Shown here piece after piece: positions 16,248-24,747 of a stretch of DNA of 64,000 bases. The notes beneath the pieces were generated by a model. The model searched no databases. It was not told the origin of the DNA and worked only from the letters and a program-made list of their open reading frames with translations. Position 1 is the stretch's first letter. Each line of letters begins with the position of its first letter. A program made the translations under genes and the position numbers. The stretch comes from Thauera aromatica_A (GTDB lineage Bacteria > Pseudomonadota > Gammaproteobacteria > Burkholderiales > Rhodocyclaceae), in the NCBI RefSeq assembly GCF_023093595.1, contig NZ_JALLIK010000104.1:62001-126000 (forward strand), in the 5' to 3' direction.

Positions 16248-17939
16248 TTAGCGCCGGCCGCTGCGCCAGATCGACAGCAACACCCACAACCCGCCGAACA
16301 CGGTGCCGAGAAAGCCCAGCAGGCCGAAAGTGCGCAGCCCGGCCAAGGCCGGGTCGCGCACCACCGTCATCAGAATCGCGGTGCCGATGATCAGCGCCGC
16401 GGTGACGATACCGATGGTCATGCGGCTGATCGCGCGGTCGAGCTGATCGACCGCCTGCTTGAGCGACACCACGTCGATCTGCAGCCGCAGCCTGCCGCGC
16501 CGCCCGGCGCGCAGCAGGCCGCCCAGATCCTGCGGCAAGCCGGCGAGCAGTTCGAGCGCATCGCCCAGGCTGTGCCAGCCGCGGCGGGCGGCGGCGGCCG
16601 GCGAACGGTGCGCGAGCAGGACCTGCTGCAGCACCGGTTGCGCTTCGGCGGCGATGTCGAAATCCGGGTCGAGCTGGCGCCCCATGCCTTCGAGGGTGAT
16701 GAAGGCCTTGATCAGCAGCGACAACTCCGGCGGCAGGGCGAGGCCGTGTTCGCGCAGCAGGGCCATCAGGTCGGAGAGCATCGCGCCGAGATCGAGGCGC
16801 TTGAGCGGCACCCCCTTGTACTGATCGACGAAGGCGTCGATGTCCCGCCGCAGGCGCTCGGGGTCGGCGGCGCTGTCGCCTTCGTCGCCGCTGCGCCATT
16901 CGAGGAGCACGTCGGCGACCGCTTCCGAGTCGCCGCTCACCAGCCCGAACAGCATCACCGCGACTTCGTGCCGGCGCCTTTCGGTGAGGCGCCCGACCAT
17001 GCCGAAGTCGATGAAGGCGATGCGGTTTCCCGCCAGGTAGAAGACGTTGCCCTGGTGCGGGTCGGCATGAAACAGGCCGTCCTCGAGCATCATCTTGAGC
17101 ACCGCCGCAGCGCCGCGGCGGGCGAGCAGCTTGCGGTCGAGGCCGGCGGCATCGACCGCGGCAAGATTGCGCCCGGCAATGCCTTCGACATAATCCTGGA
17201 CGTTCAGGCGCTCGCCGCACCAGCTCCAGTGGATCGCCGGAATGACGACTTCGGGGTGATCGGCGAAATTCGCCGCGATGCGCTCGGCGTTGCGGCATTC
17301 GGCGGCGAAGTCCAGCTCGCGGCGTAACGACAGGGTGAACTCGCGCACCACTTCGCGCGGCCGGTAGCGGCGCAACTCGGAAGCTTCGGCTTCGAGAAGC
17401 TCGGCCAGGCGGGCGAGGAGGTGGAGGTCGGCCTCGACCCGCGGGCGGATGCCGGGGCGGCGTACCTTGAGCACGACCGTGCGCCCGTCGGCGAGCCGCG
17501 CCCGATGGACCTGGGCGAGCGAGGCTGCCGCCAGGGGCTCGATTTCGAGCTCGGCGAACACGGCTTCCGGCGCCTGGCCGAGATCTTCCGCAAGCTGCGC
17601 ACGGATGCGGTCGAACGATGCCGCCGGAGCGGCGTCCTGCAGCTTGCCGAACTCGGCGATCCATTCCGGCGGGAAGAGATCGACCCGGGTGGCGAGCACC
17701 TGGCCGAGCTTGATGAAGGTGGGGCCGAGCTCTTCGAGCGCGCGCCGGACCCGCTCCGGCGGATCGATGTGGGCGAACTCCTCGGGCGTGCGCCAGTGCA
17801 ACACCCGGCCTGCACGCTCAAGGACCTTGCCCAAGCCGACCCGCCGCACCAGATCGCTGAATCCGTAATGGATCAGGACGGAGGCGATTTCGTGGGCACG
17901 GGAAAGGTCGCGCGCCGCGCCGATGGCTTGCCAGAGCAT
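16248..17939 (-). CDS. ABC1/UbiB-family atypical kinase
   Basis: A 563-residue protein kinase-like protein of the AarF/UbiB/COQ8 family. Diagnostic features are the KxGQ motif (FIKLGQVLATR), an alanine-rich nucleotide loop (AAASLAQVHRA), the HADPHQGN catalytic loop and IDFGMVG metal-binding motif, and two C-terminal membrane helices. UbiB proteins support ubiquinone biosynthesis, possibly by ATP-driven lipid extraction. No ubi genes are adjacent, so it may be a paralog. The ATG at 17939 gives the usual MLWQ... start with CAGGAG upstream; a GTG at 18053 would add 38 residues. Confidence 0.87.
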   Translation of the reverse strand: MLWQAIGAARDLSRAHEIASVLIHYGFSDLVRRVGLGKVLERAGRVLHWRTPEEFAHIDPPERVRRALEELGPTFIKLGQVLATRVDLFPPEWIAEFGKLQDAAPAASFDRIRAQLAEDLGQAPEAVFAELEIEPLAAASLAQVHRARLADGRTVVLKVRRPGIRPRVEADLHLLARLAELLEAEASELRRYRPREVVREFTLSLRRELDFAAECRNAERIAANFADHPEVVIPAIHWSWCGERLNVQDYVEGIAGRNLAAVDAAGLDRKLLARRGAAAVLKMMLEDGLFHADPHQGNVFYLAGNRIAFIDFGMVGRLTERRRHEVAVMLFGLVSGDSEAVADVLLEWRSGDEGDSAADPERLRRDIDAFVDQYKGVPLKRLDLGAMLSDLMALLREHGLALPPELSLLIKAFITLEGMGRQLDPDFDIAAEAQPVLQQVLLAHRSPAAAARRGWHSLGDALELLAGLPQDLGGLLRAGRRGRLRLQIDVVSLKQAVDQLDRAISRMTIGIVTAALIIGTAILMTVVRDPALAGLRTFGLLGFLGTVFGGLWVLLSIWRSGRR

Positions 17940-18256
17940 CAGCCGGCGCGCTCCTGCGCCGCATCGGTCCGGCCCGCGAGCGAGCTGCTGCCACAAGTCA
18001 TCTTCGAGCTCCTGGTTCCACGCCGCGATCCGGCTCCGGGGGGACGCCTTCACAGCCTCCGCTCAATGATACTCGACCACCCGCGCCGCCACGACCGCGG
18101 TCTCGCCAACACCGCTGCCCCGCCCTTGAAGTTCCGCCCCCGCGCTCGCCCCATGCCGGCAAAGTCATTCGAACGTCGTAGCTTCGGGCGCGCCGCCGGG
18201 GCGGTGCCGATGGTACTGTTAGACTTTCCCGGTTGATCAGGCGTGGCGCATCGAGA
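17940..18256. other. Divergent intergenic region between the ubiB-like gene and the MFS-hox operon
   Basis: About 317 bases without a called gene (fewer if the ubiB-like gene starts at 18053). An extended -10-like TG-T-TAGACT ends at 18225, about 30 bases before the MFS start, with no convincing -35. No -24/-12 sigma-54 signature was seen, although HoxA-type systems often use one. No long inverted repeat stands out. Confidence 0.4.
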
Positions 18257-19540
18257 ATGAAGGCAACACAGGTTTTTCCGAAGGGGGCGCCCGCGCTCGT
18301 CGTGATCCTCGTCGGCATCGGTGCCGCGCTGCATGTCGGCAAGCTGCCGCCGGCGATTCCGGTGTTACGCGAGGCGCTCGGCGTCACCTTGCTGCAGGCC
18401 GGCTTCCTGCTGTCGCTGGTGCAGTTCGCCGGGATGGCGCTGGGGCTGCTCGCCGGCATCGCCGTTGAAGGGCTCGGCCTGCGGCGCAGCATGCTGATCG
18501 GGCTGAGCGTGCTGGCACTTGCGAGCGCGGCCGGAGCCGTGGCGCCGGATGCGCCGATGCTGCTCGGGCTGCGGGCAGTGGAAGGCTTCGGCTTTCTGCT
18601 GACGGTGCTGCCCGCGCCGGCGCTGCTGCGCGCGCTGGTGCCGCCGCAGCGGCTGGCGCTGTATCTGGGCATGTGGGGCGGCTACATGGGGATCGGCACC
18701 GCGCTCGCCCTGTTCTGCGGTCCGTGGGTGATGGCCGTGGTGGGCTGGCAGGGCTGGTGGTGGCTGCTCGCCGCCATATCGCTCGGCATGGCGCTGTGGC
18801 TGTGGCGGAGCGTGCCTTCGGACGACTCGCGCCGAACCGCTCGCGCGGCGGACGCCCCCGCCGAGGCAGCCGCTTCCGCGACCGACGACTGGCGCCAGCG
18901 CCTGCGCCTGACCCTGGGCAGCAGCGGTCCCTGGCTGGTCGCCCTATGCTTTGCGATGTATTCCAGCCAGTGGCTGGGGGTGGTCGGCTTTCTCCCCTCG
19001 ATCTACGACCAGGCCGGGCTCGGCAGCGGACTCGGCGGCGCGCTGACCGCGCTCGTCTGCCTGGTGAACGTGATCGGCAACGTCGCCGCCGGTCGCCTGC
19101 TCCACCGTGGCATCGAGGCCCGCCAGATCCTTCACGGCGCATTCGTCTCCATGGCGCTGGGGACGGTGGTCGCATTCGGAAGCGCATTCGACGGGCTGTT
19201 CGTCGTGCGCTACGTGGCCGTGCTGCTGTTCTCGGCGATCGGCGGCCTGATTCCTGGCGCGCTGTTCTCGCTCGCCGTCCAGGTGGCGCCGAGCGAGCGC
19301 ACGGTCTCGGCAACGGTAGGCTGGATGCAGCAGTGGTCTTCCACCGGCCAGTTCTTCGGGCCGCCGCTGATCGCCTGGGTGGCGGCGCTGAGCGGTGGCT
19401 GGCACTGGACCTGGGCCGTCACCGGGGCCGCTTCGCTCTGCGGCCTGGTGCTGGCCTCGCTCATCGCCCGGCGGATCCGCAAACCTGGCGCTGCGACGGA
19501 CCCGGCCAAGCCGATTCTGTCGACGCCCCCGCGATCATGA
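18257..19540 (+). CDS. MFS permease (CynX/NimT-like) leading the hox operon
   Basis: A 427-residue, 12-helix major facilitator protein: six helices, a polar loop (about 190-215) rich in Ala/Asp/Arg, then six more. It resembles the CynX/NimT group, which moves cyanate, nitroimidazole-like or other small compounds; the substrate is unknown. Its TGA overlaps the ATG of hoxF (ATGA), so both are translated from one mRNA. That coupling is unusual: hydrogenase operons do not normally start with a permease, and nickel transporters linked to hydrogenases belong to other families. The ATG at 18257 follows a short GAG; a rarer ATG at 18233 would add eight residues. Confidence 0.8.
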   Translation: MKATQVFPKGAPALVVILVGIGAALHVGKLPPAIPVLREALGVTLLQAGFLLSLVQFAGMALGLLAGIAVEGLGLRRSMLIGLSVLALASAAGAVAPDAPMLLGLRAVEGFGFLLTVLPAPALLRALVPPQRLALYLGMWGGYMGIGTALALFCGPWVMAVVGWQGWWWLLAAISLGMALWLWRSVPSDDSRRTARAADAPAEAAASATDDWRQRLRLTLGSSGPWLVALCFAMYSSQWLGVVGFLPSIYDQAGLGSGLGGALTALVCLVNVIGNVAAGRLLHRGIEARQILHGAFVSMALGTVVAFGSAFDGLFVVRYVAVLLFSAIGGLIPGALFSLAVQVAPSERTVSATVGWMQQWSSTGQFFGPPLIAWVAALSGGWHWTWAVTGAASLCGLVLASLIARRIRKPGAATDPAKPILSTPPRS

Positions 19541-21342
19541 CCGACGCCGAACTCGAACCGATTCTCGCCGCCAACCACCACGACCCGCGGCAGCTGCTGC
19601 AGATCCTGCGCCAGGCGCAGGAGCGGGCCGGCCACCTGCCGACTGCCCTGCTCGAACGGATCGCCTCCGCCCTCGGCCTGCCGCTGGCCCGGGTCCTGGC
19701 CAGCGCGAGCTTCTACAGCCTGTTGCGCACCGGCCCGGCGCTGGCCTACGACATCCTGTTCGCGGACAACGTCACCGACCGCATGCAGGGCGGCCCGGCG
19801 CTGGCTGCGGCGCTGTGCCGGGCGCTGGAGCTGGCCCCCGGTCTGCCCGCCGGAAATGGCCGGGTCCGCGTCGGCACCACGTCGTGCACCGGCCTGTGCG
19901 ACCAGGGCCCGGCACTGCTCGTCAACCAGCGCCCGCTGACGCGGATGGGCGCCGAGCGCGTGGTGCCGATGGCCGATCTGATCCGACGCGGGGTTGCGGT
20001 CGATGACTGGCCGGCAGAGTGGTTCCGCATCGAGCCCAACCTCCGCCGCCGCGATGCGCTGCTGTCTGCTTCGTTCACCCCCGGCGAGGCGCTGGCCGCT
20101 GCCCTCGCCCGCTCCCCCGAGGGCCTGCTGGCCGAGATCGAAGCTTCGCGCCTGCGCGGGCGCGGCGGCGCCGGTTATCCGACGGCGGCGAAGTGGCGGG
20201 CCTGTCGTGCCGCACCCGGCGAAGCACATTACGTGGTGTGCAACGCCGACGAGGGCGAGCCGGGCACGTTCAAGGACCGCGTGCTGCTGAGCGATTTTCC
20301 GCAGCTCGTGATCGACGGCATGGGCATCGCCGCCCACGCCGTCGGTGCGTGCCGCGGCTTCATCTATCTGCGCGGCGAGTACCGCCACCTGCTCGACCCG
20401 CTCGAAGCGCTGCTCGCCGAGCGCCGCCGCCAGGGCCTGCTCGGCGCGGACATCCTTGGCCGCGGCTTCGACTTCGACATCGAGATCCATCTCGGCGCCG
20501 GCGCCTATGTCTGCGGCGAGGAATCGGCGCTGCTCGAGTCGCTCGAAGGCCGCCCCGGCCGGCCGCGCATCCGCCCGCCCTTTCCGGTGAGCCGCGGCTA
20601 TCGCGACCAGCCAACCACGGTGAACAACGTCGAAACGCTCGCCCTCGCTGCTCTCGTCGCGGTGCACGGCAGCGAGGCCTTCCGTGCCGTCGGCACCGCA
20701 CAGTCGAGCGGCACCAAGCTGCTGTCGGTGTCGGGCGACGTTGACCGGCCGGGGATCTACGAATATCCGTTCGGCGTCACCGTCGCCGAAGTCCTGGCCG
20801 ATTGCGGTGCGCGGGCGACGCAGGCGGTGCAGATCGCCGGCGCCGCCGGCCATTGCCTGACACCGGCCGAGTTCGGCCGCCGCATCGCCTTCGAGGACGT
20901 GCCCACCGGCGGCTCCTTCATGGTCTTCGACCAGGGCCGCGACCTGTTCGAAGTCGCGCACGCCTTCGTCGATTTCTTTGCCCACGAAAGCTGCGGCTTC
21001 TGCACTCCGTGCCGTGTCGGCACCGCGGTGAACCGCCGCCGGATGGACCGGATCGCTGCCGGCCGGGGCACCACCGACGACCTCGACGAGCTCGCGGCGA
21101 TGCACCGCCTGATGCGCAGCACCAGCCATTGCGGCCTGGGCAGCACGGCGGCGCTGGCGCTCACCGACATCCTCGACAAGTTCCGTCCGGCCTTCACCCG
21201 CCGGCTGCACGCGGGGGATTTCGCTCCCGCCTTCGACCTCGAGGCCGCGCTCGCCCCCGCCCGCCAGGCCGTCGGCCGCGACGGCTGCGAGCCCCCCTTC
21301 CCACCCGATCCCGACTCCATCCCCGGCGAAGCGCTGCGATGA
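19537..21342 (+). CDS. hoxF: NAD-linked [NiFe] hydrogenase diaphorase subunit HoxF
   Basis: A 601-residue subunit with a NuoE-like N-terminal domain (about 1-160) fused to a NuoF-like FMN/NAD-binding domain. Visible motifs are RGRGGAGYP and NADEGEPGTFKDR for FMN/NADH, then SCGFCTPCR near 485 with a fourth cysteine near 531 for a [4Fe-4S] cluster. The NuoE-like part has only one cysteine pair (SCTGLC, about 115-120); the first pair of the usual 2Fe-2S set is absent, as I recall for Ralstonia-type HoxF. The protein exchanges electrons between NAD(H) and the hydrogenase module. It is coupled to MFS and hoxU by ATGA overlaps. Confidence 0.95.
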   Translation: MTDAELEPILAANHHDPRQLLQILRQAQERAGHLPTALLERIASALGLPLARVLASASFYSLLRTGPALAYDILFADNVTDRMQGGPALAAALCRALELAPGLPAGNGRVRVGTTSCTGLCDQGPALLVNQRPLTRMGAERVVPMADLIRRGVAVDDWPAEWFRIEPNLRRRDALLSASFTPGEALAAALARSPEGLLAEIEASRLRGRGGAGYPTAAKWRACRAAPGEAHYVVCNADEGEPGTFKDRVLLSDFPQLVIDGMGIAAHAVGACRGFIYLRGEYRHLLDPLEALLAERRRQGLLGADILGRGFDFDIEIHLGAGAYVCGEESALLESLEGRPGRPRIRPPFPVSRGYRDQPTTVNNVETLALAALVAVHGSEAFRAVGTAQSSGTKLLSVSGDVDRPGIYEYPFGVTVAEVLADCGARATQAVQIAGAAGHCLTPAEFGRRIAFEDVPTGGSFMVFDQGRDLFEVAHAFVDFFAHESCGFCTPCRVGTAVNRRRMDRIAAGRGTTDDLDELAAMHRLMRSTSHCGLGSTAALALTDILDKFRPAFTRRLHAGDFAPAFDLEAALAPARQAVGRDGCEPPFPPDPDSIPGEALR

Positions 21343-22070
21343 GCGACACTTTCTTCCTCGACGGCGAGGCGATCCCGTTCTCGCCCGGCCAGACCCTGAT
21401 CCAGGCCGCCAGCGCGGCGGGCAAGTACATTCCCCACCTGTGCTGGCACCCCGACTTCAGCGCGCACGGCTCGTGCCGGCTGTGCATCGTGCGCTGCGGC
21501 GGGCGCGAAGTGGCGGCCTGCACCACGCCCGCGGCCGCCGGCCTCGAGGTGGAAAACGCCAGCGCCGAGCTGGACGCTGCCCGGCGCACGCTGCTCCAGC
21601 TGCTGTTCGTCGAAGGTAACCATTTCTGCCCCGCCTGCGAAAAAAGCGGCGACTGCCTACTCCAGGCCACCGCCTACCAGTTGGGGATGCTCGATCCGCA
21701 TTTCGAGCACTTCTACCCCGTGCGCCCGGTCGACGCGTCCCACCCCGAGGTCCTGCTCGACTTCAACCGTTGCATCCTGTGCGAGCTGTGCGTGCGCGCG
21801 AGTCGCGACGTCGACGGCAAAAACGTGTTCGCCATCGCCGGCCGCGGGGCGCAGGCCCACCTGGTGGTGAATGCCGGCTCGGGGCGTCTCGCCGATACCG
21901 GTTTCGCCCTCTCCGACCGCGCTGCCAGCGTCTGTCCGGTGGGCGTGATCCTGAAGAAGGGAGCCGGCTTCGCCACCCCGATCGGCGCCCGCACCTACGA
22001 CCGCCATCCGCTCGGCGCCCGCGCGGATGGCGCGAAAACCGCCCCCGGGCGCAGCGAGGTGCGCCGATGA
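21339..22070 (+). CDS. hoxU: NAD-linked hydrogenase diaphorase small subunit HoxU
   Basis: A 243-residue iron-sulfur subunit like the N-terminal part of NuoG. It has a 2Fe-2S ferredoxin domain (C35, then GSCRLC), a His/Cys [4Fe-4S] segment (HFCPACEKSGDC near 96-107), and a ferredoxin-like CILCELC region near 145-151 with a later CPVG. It passes electrons from HoxY to HoxF. Start and stop overlap hoxF and hoxY by ATGA. The C-terminal tail (after about 215) is rich in Ala/Arg. Confidence 0.94.
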   Translation: MSDTFFLDGEAIPFSPGQTLIQAASAAGKYIPHLCWHPDFSAHGSCRLCIVRCGGREVAACTTPAAAGLEVENASAELDAARRTLLQLLFVEGNHFCPACEKSGDCLLQATAYQLGMLDPHFEHFYPVRPVDASHPEVLLDFNRCILCELCVRASRDVDGKNVFAIAGRGAQAHLVVNAGSGRLADTGFALSDRAASVCPVGVILKKGAGFATPIGARTYDRHPLGARADGAKTAPGRSEVRR

Positions 22071-22609
22071 GCCCCCGCCTGCGCGTCGCCACCGTGTCCC
22101 TGGCGGGCTGCTTCGGCTGCCACATGTCCTTCCTCGACCTCGACGAGGATCTGCTCGGACTGCTCGAGCGGATCGAATTCGACCGCTCGCCGCTGACCGA
22201 CATCAAGCACTGCGGTCCCTGCGACCTCGGCCTCATCGAAGGCGGGCTGTGCAACGCGGAAAACGTCCACGTACTGCGTGAATTCCGCCGCCAGTGCAAG
22301 GTGCTGGTCGCGGTCGGCGCCTGCGCGATCAACGGCGGCCTGCCCGCGCAGCGCAACCACCTGCCGCTGGGCGCGATCCTGCGCCAGGTCTACTGCAACG
22401 GCACCGGCCTCGCCGCGGGCAGCACGATTCCCGACGACCCCGAGCTGCCGCTGCTGCTCGACAAGGTCCGGCCAGTGCACGAGCTCGTCCATGTCGACCA
22501 CTTCCTGCCCGGCTGCCCGCCCTCGGCCGACGCCTTCCGCCAGTTCCTCGGCGCGCTGATCGCCGGCCGCCCTCCCCGGCTCGACGGTCCGCTGCTGCGT
22601 TACGACTGA
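22067..22609 (+). CDS. hoxY: NAD-linked hydrogenase small subunit HoxY
   Basis: A 180-residue [NiFe]-hydrogenase small subunit of the short, cytoplasmic type without a Tat signal or extra cluster domain. The proximal [4Fe-4S] cluster ligands are visible: GCFGC (C15, C18), a VGACA cysteine near 86 and PGCPPS near 148. It relays electrons from the HoxH active site to the diaphorase. Length and motifs agree with group 3d enzymes. It is coupled to hoxU by ATGA; hoxH follows after 90 bases. Confidence 0.95.
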   Translation: MSPRLRVATVSLAGCFGCHMSFLDLDEDLLGLLERIEFDRSPLTDIKHCGPCDLGLIEGGLCNAENVHVLREFRRQCKVLVAVGACAINGGLPAQRNHLPLGAILRQVYCNGTGLAAGSTIPDDPELPLLLDKVRPVHELVHVDHFLPGCPPSADAFRQFLGALIAGRPPRLDGPLLRYD

Positions 22610-22699
22610 GGATCGCAGCCGCCGGCCCGTGGCCGGCGCTCTCCCGAATCCAGCCTGCCCCATCTGCGCTCCCACCTGCAACCGGACCCCTCGCCCTTC

Positions 22700-24172
22700 A
22701 TGCGTCCCGACCTCGAAACTGCTGCCGTCCCGCCCGAAACCCTGCGCCGCGTCGCCATCGATCCGGTGTCGCGGGTCGAAGGCCATGGCAAGGTCACCCT
22801 GCTTCTCGACGAGCAGGGCCGCGTCCATCAGGCGCGCCTGCACATCGTCGAGTTCCGCGGCTTCGAAGCCTTCATCGAGGGCCGGCCGTACTGGGAAGTG
22901 CCGGTGCTGGTGCAGCGCCTGTGCGGGATCTGTCCGGTCTCGCACCACCTCGCGGCGAGCAAGGCGCTCGACCGCGTGCTCGGTGTCGAGCGCCTCACGC
23001 CCACCGCCGAGGCCATGCGCCGGCTGATGCACTACGGCCAGATCCTGCAGTCGCACGCCCTGCACTTCTTCCACCTGTCCTCGCCCGACCTGCTGTTCGG
23101 CTTCGACGCCGACGCCGGACGGCGCAACCTCGTCGGCGTGCTCGAGCGTTATCCGGACATCGCCCGCAAAGGCATCCTGCTGCGCAAGTACGGCCAGGAA
23201 GTCATCCGCCTCACCGCCGGCAAGCGCGTGCACGGCACGGGCTCGGTGCCGGGCGGAGTCAACCGCGCGCTCAGTGCGGACGAGCGCGCCGAGCTGCGCC
23301 GCGACCTCGGCCAGGTCATCGCCTGGAGCCGCGAAGCGGTGGCGCTGGTGAAGCGCCTGCACCGCAGCGACCCCGTCCTCTACGATCGCTTCGGCCACTT
23401 CCGTTCCGGTTTCATGGGCCAGGTCGCCGCCGACGGCAGCCTAGATCTCTACGACGGTGCGCTGCGCGTGCGCGACGCCGATGGCGCGACGCTGTACGAC
23501 CAGGTCGATGTCCAGGACTACGCCGGCCTGATTACCGAGGCGGTCAAGCCCTGGACCTACATGAAGTTTCCCTACCTCGGCGCGCTCGGCCCCGAGCACG
23601 GCTGGTACAAGGTCGGCCCGCTCGCCCGGCTGCAGGTCTGCGACCGCATCCCGACCCCGCTCGCCGAAGCCGAGCGCGGCGAATTCCTCGCCCACGGCGA
23701 CGGCGCGCCGATCCACGCCCCGCTCGCCTACCACTGGGCGCGGATGATCGAAATGCTGTTTGCCGCCGAGACGATCGAAACCCTGCTCCAGGACGATGCC
23801 CTCGAAGGCAACGAGCTGGTCACGACCGGCGCGCGCCGGCGCAGCGGCGTCGGCGTCATCGAGGCGCCGCGCGGCACCCTCATCCATCACTACGAAGTCG
23901 GTGACGACGATCTTGTCAGCATGGCCAACCTGATCGTCTCCACCACCCACAACAACCAGGCGATGAACACCGCGGTGCGTGAAGTGGCCCGCCAGTACTT
24001 CGACGGCCGCGCGCTCACCGAGGGCCTGCTCAATCGCATCGAGGTGGCGATCCGTGCCTTCGACCCCTGCCTGTCGTGCGCCACCCACGCGCTCGGCAAG
24101 ATGCCGCTCGAAGTGGTGCTGGTCGATGCCGGCGGCGCCGAGCTCGAACGCAGGCTGCGCGCCCCGGCATGA
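22700..24172 (+). CDS. hoxH: NAD-linked hydrogenase large subunit HoxH
   Basis: A 490-residue catalytic subunit. Nickel-iron ligands are RLCGICPVSHH (C75, C78) and DPCLSCATH (C457, C460). The 27 residues after H463 are the C-terminal extension removed by the endopeptidase HoxW after nickel insertion. With HoxFUY it forms a soluble group 3d hydrogenase that interconverts H2 and NADH. The enzyme needs HypABCDEF maturation, whose genes are not in the window and must be elsewhere. The active-site motifs are intact. Confidence 0.96.
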   Translation: MRPDLETAAVPPETLRRVAIDPVSRVEGHGKVTLLLDEQGRVHQARLHIVEFRGFEAFIEGRPYWEVPVLVQRLCGICPVSHHLAASKALDRVLGVERLTPTAEAMRRLMHYGQILQSHALHFFHLSSPDLLFGFDADAGRRNLVGVLERYPDIARKGILLRKYGQEVIRLTAGKRVHGTGSVPGGVNRALSADERAELRRDLGQVIAWSREAVALVKRLHRSDPVLYDRFGHFRSGFMGQVAADGSLDLYDGALRVRDADGATLYDQVDVQDYAGLITEAVKPWTYMKFPYLGALGPEHGWYKVGPLARLQVCDRIPTPLAEAERGEFLAHGDGAPIHAPLAYHWARMIEMLFAAETIETLLQDDALEGNELVTTGARRRSGVGVIEAPRGTLIHHYEVGDDDLVSMANLIVSTTHNNQAMNTAVREVARQYFDGRALTEGLLNRIEVAIRAFDPCLSCATHALGKMPLEVVLVDAGGAELERRLRAPA

Positions 24173-24251
24173 GCGCACCCGCACGGCCGCCCGCAGGGAA
24201 ACGCCCACCGCCCCCGGGAAGGCGCGCGCGTAGCGGCCAGAGGGCAGTCCG

Positions 24252-24701
24252 GTGAACGCGCCCACGCTGGTCTTCGCCTGGGGCAACCCGAGCCGCGGCG
24301 ACGATGCGCTTGGGCCGCTGTTCGCCGAAGCAGTCGAGGCAATGGGGCTGAAGGGAGTCGAATGTGTGACCGACTTTCAGCTTCAGGTGGAGCATGTGCT
24401 CGACCTGCGCAACCGCAGCCGCGTGCTTTTCGTCGACGCCACGGTCGACGCCGTTGCGCCTTTTGCCGTATCGCCGCTGGCGCCGGCGGCTGTGGCCGGC
24501 TTCGGCTTCACTTCGCACGCGCTGTCGCCCGCGACGCTGCTTGCGGTGTTCCGCGAGGTTGAAGGCGACCCGCCGCCCGCCTGGCTGCTGGCGATTGCCG
24601 GCGAGCAATGGGAACTCGGCCAGCCGGCGGGAGCACGCGCCCTCGCCCATCTCGACGCGGCCCTGGACTGGGCGCGGCGCTGGCTCGAACAGCCGGCCTG
24701 A
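24252..24701 (+). CDS. hoxW: Hydrogenase maturation endopeptidase HoxW
   Basis: A 149-residue protease of the HybD/HycI/HoxW family. The N-terminal WGNPSRGDDALGP segment holds the conserved acidic nickel-sensing residue, and DFQLQVEHV follows near 41-49. It cleaves the C-terminal extension of HoxH. It starts with GTG, 79 bases after hoxH, and is the last hox gene; the next gene converges on it 46 bases later. No hoxI follows, unlike the Ralstonia operon. Confidence 0.88.
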   Translation: MNAPTLVFAWGNPSRGDDALGPLFAEAVEAMGLKGVECVTDFQLQVEHVLDLRNRSRVLFVDATVDAVAPFAVSPLAPAAVAGFGFTSHALSPATLLAVFREVEGDPPPAWLLAIAGEQWELGQPAGARALAHLDAALDWARRWLEQPA

Positions 24702-24747
24702 AACGCGCGCCCGGGAAGATTCCCGCGGCGCCCCCGCACACATCCGC

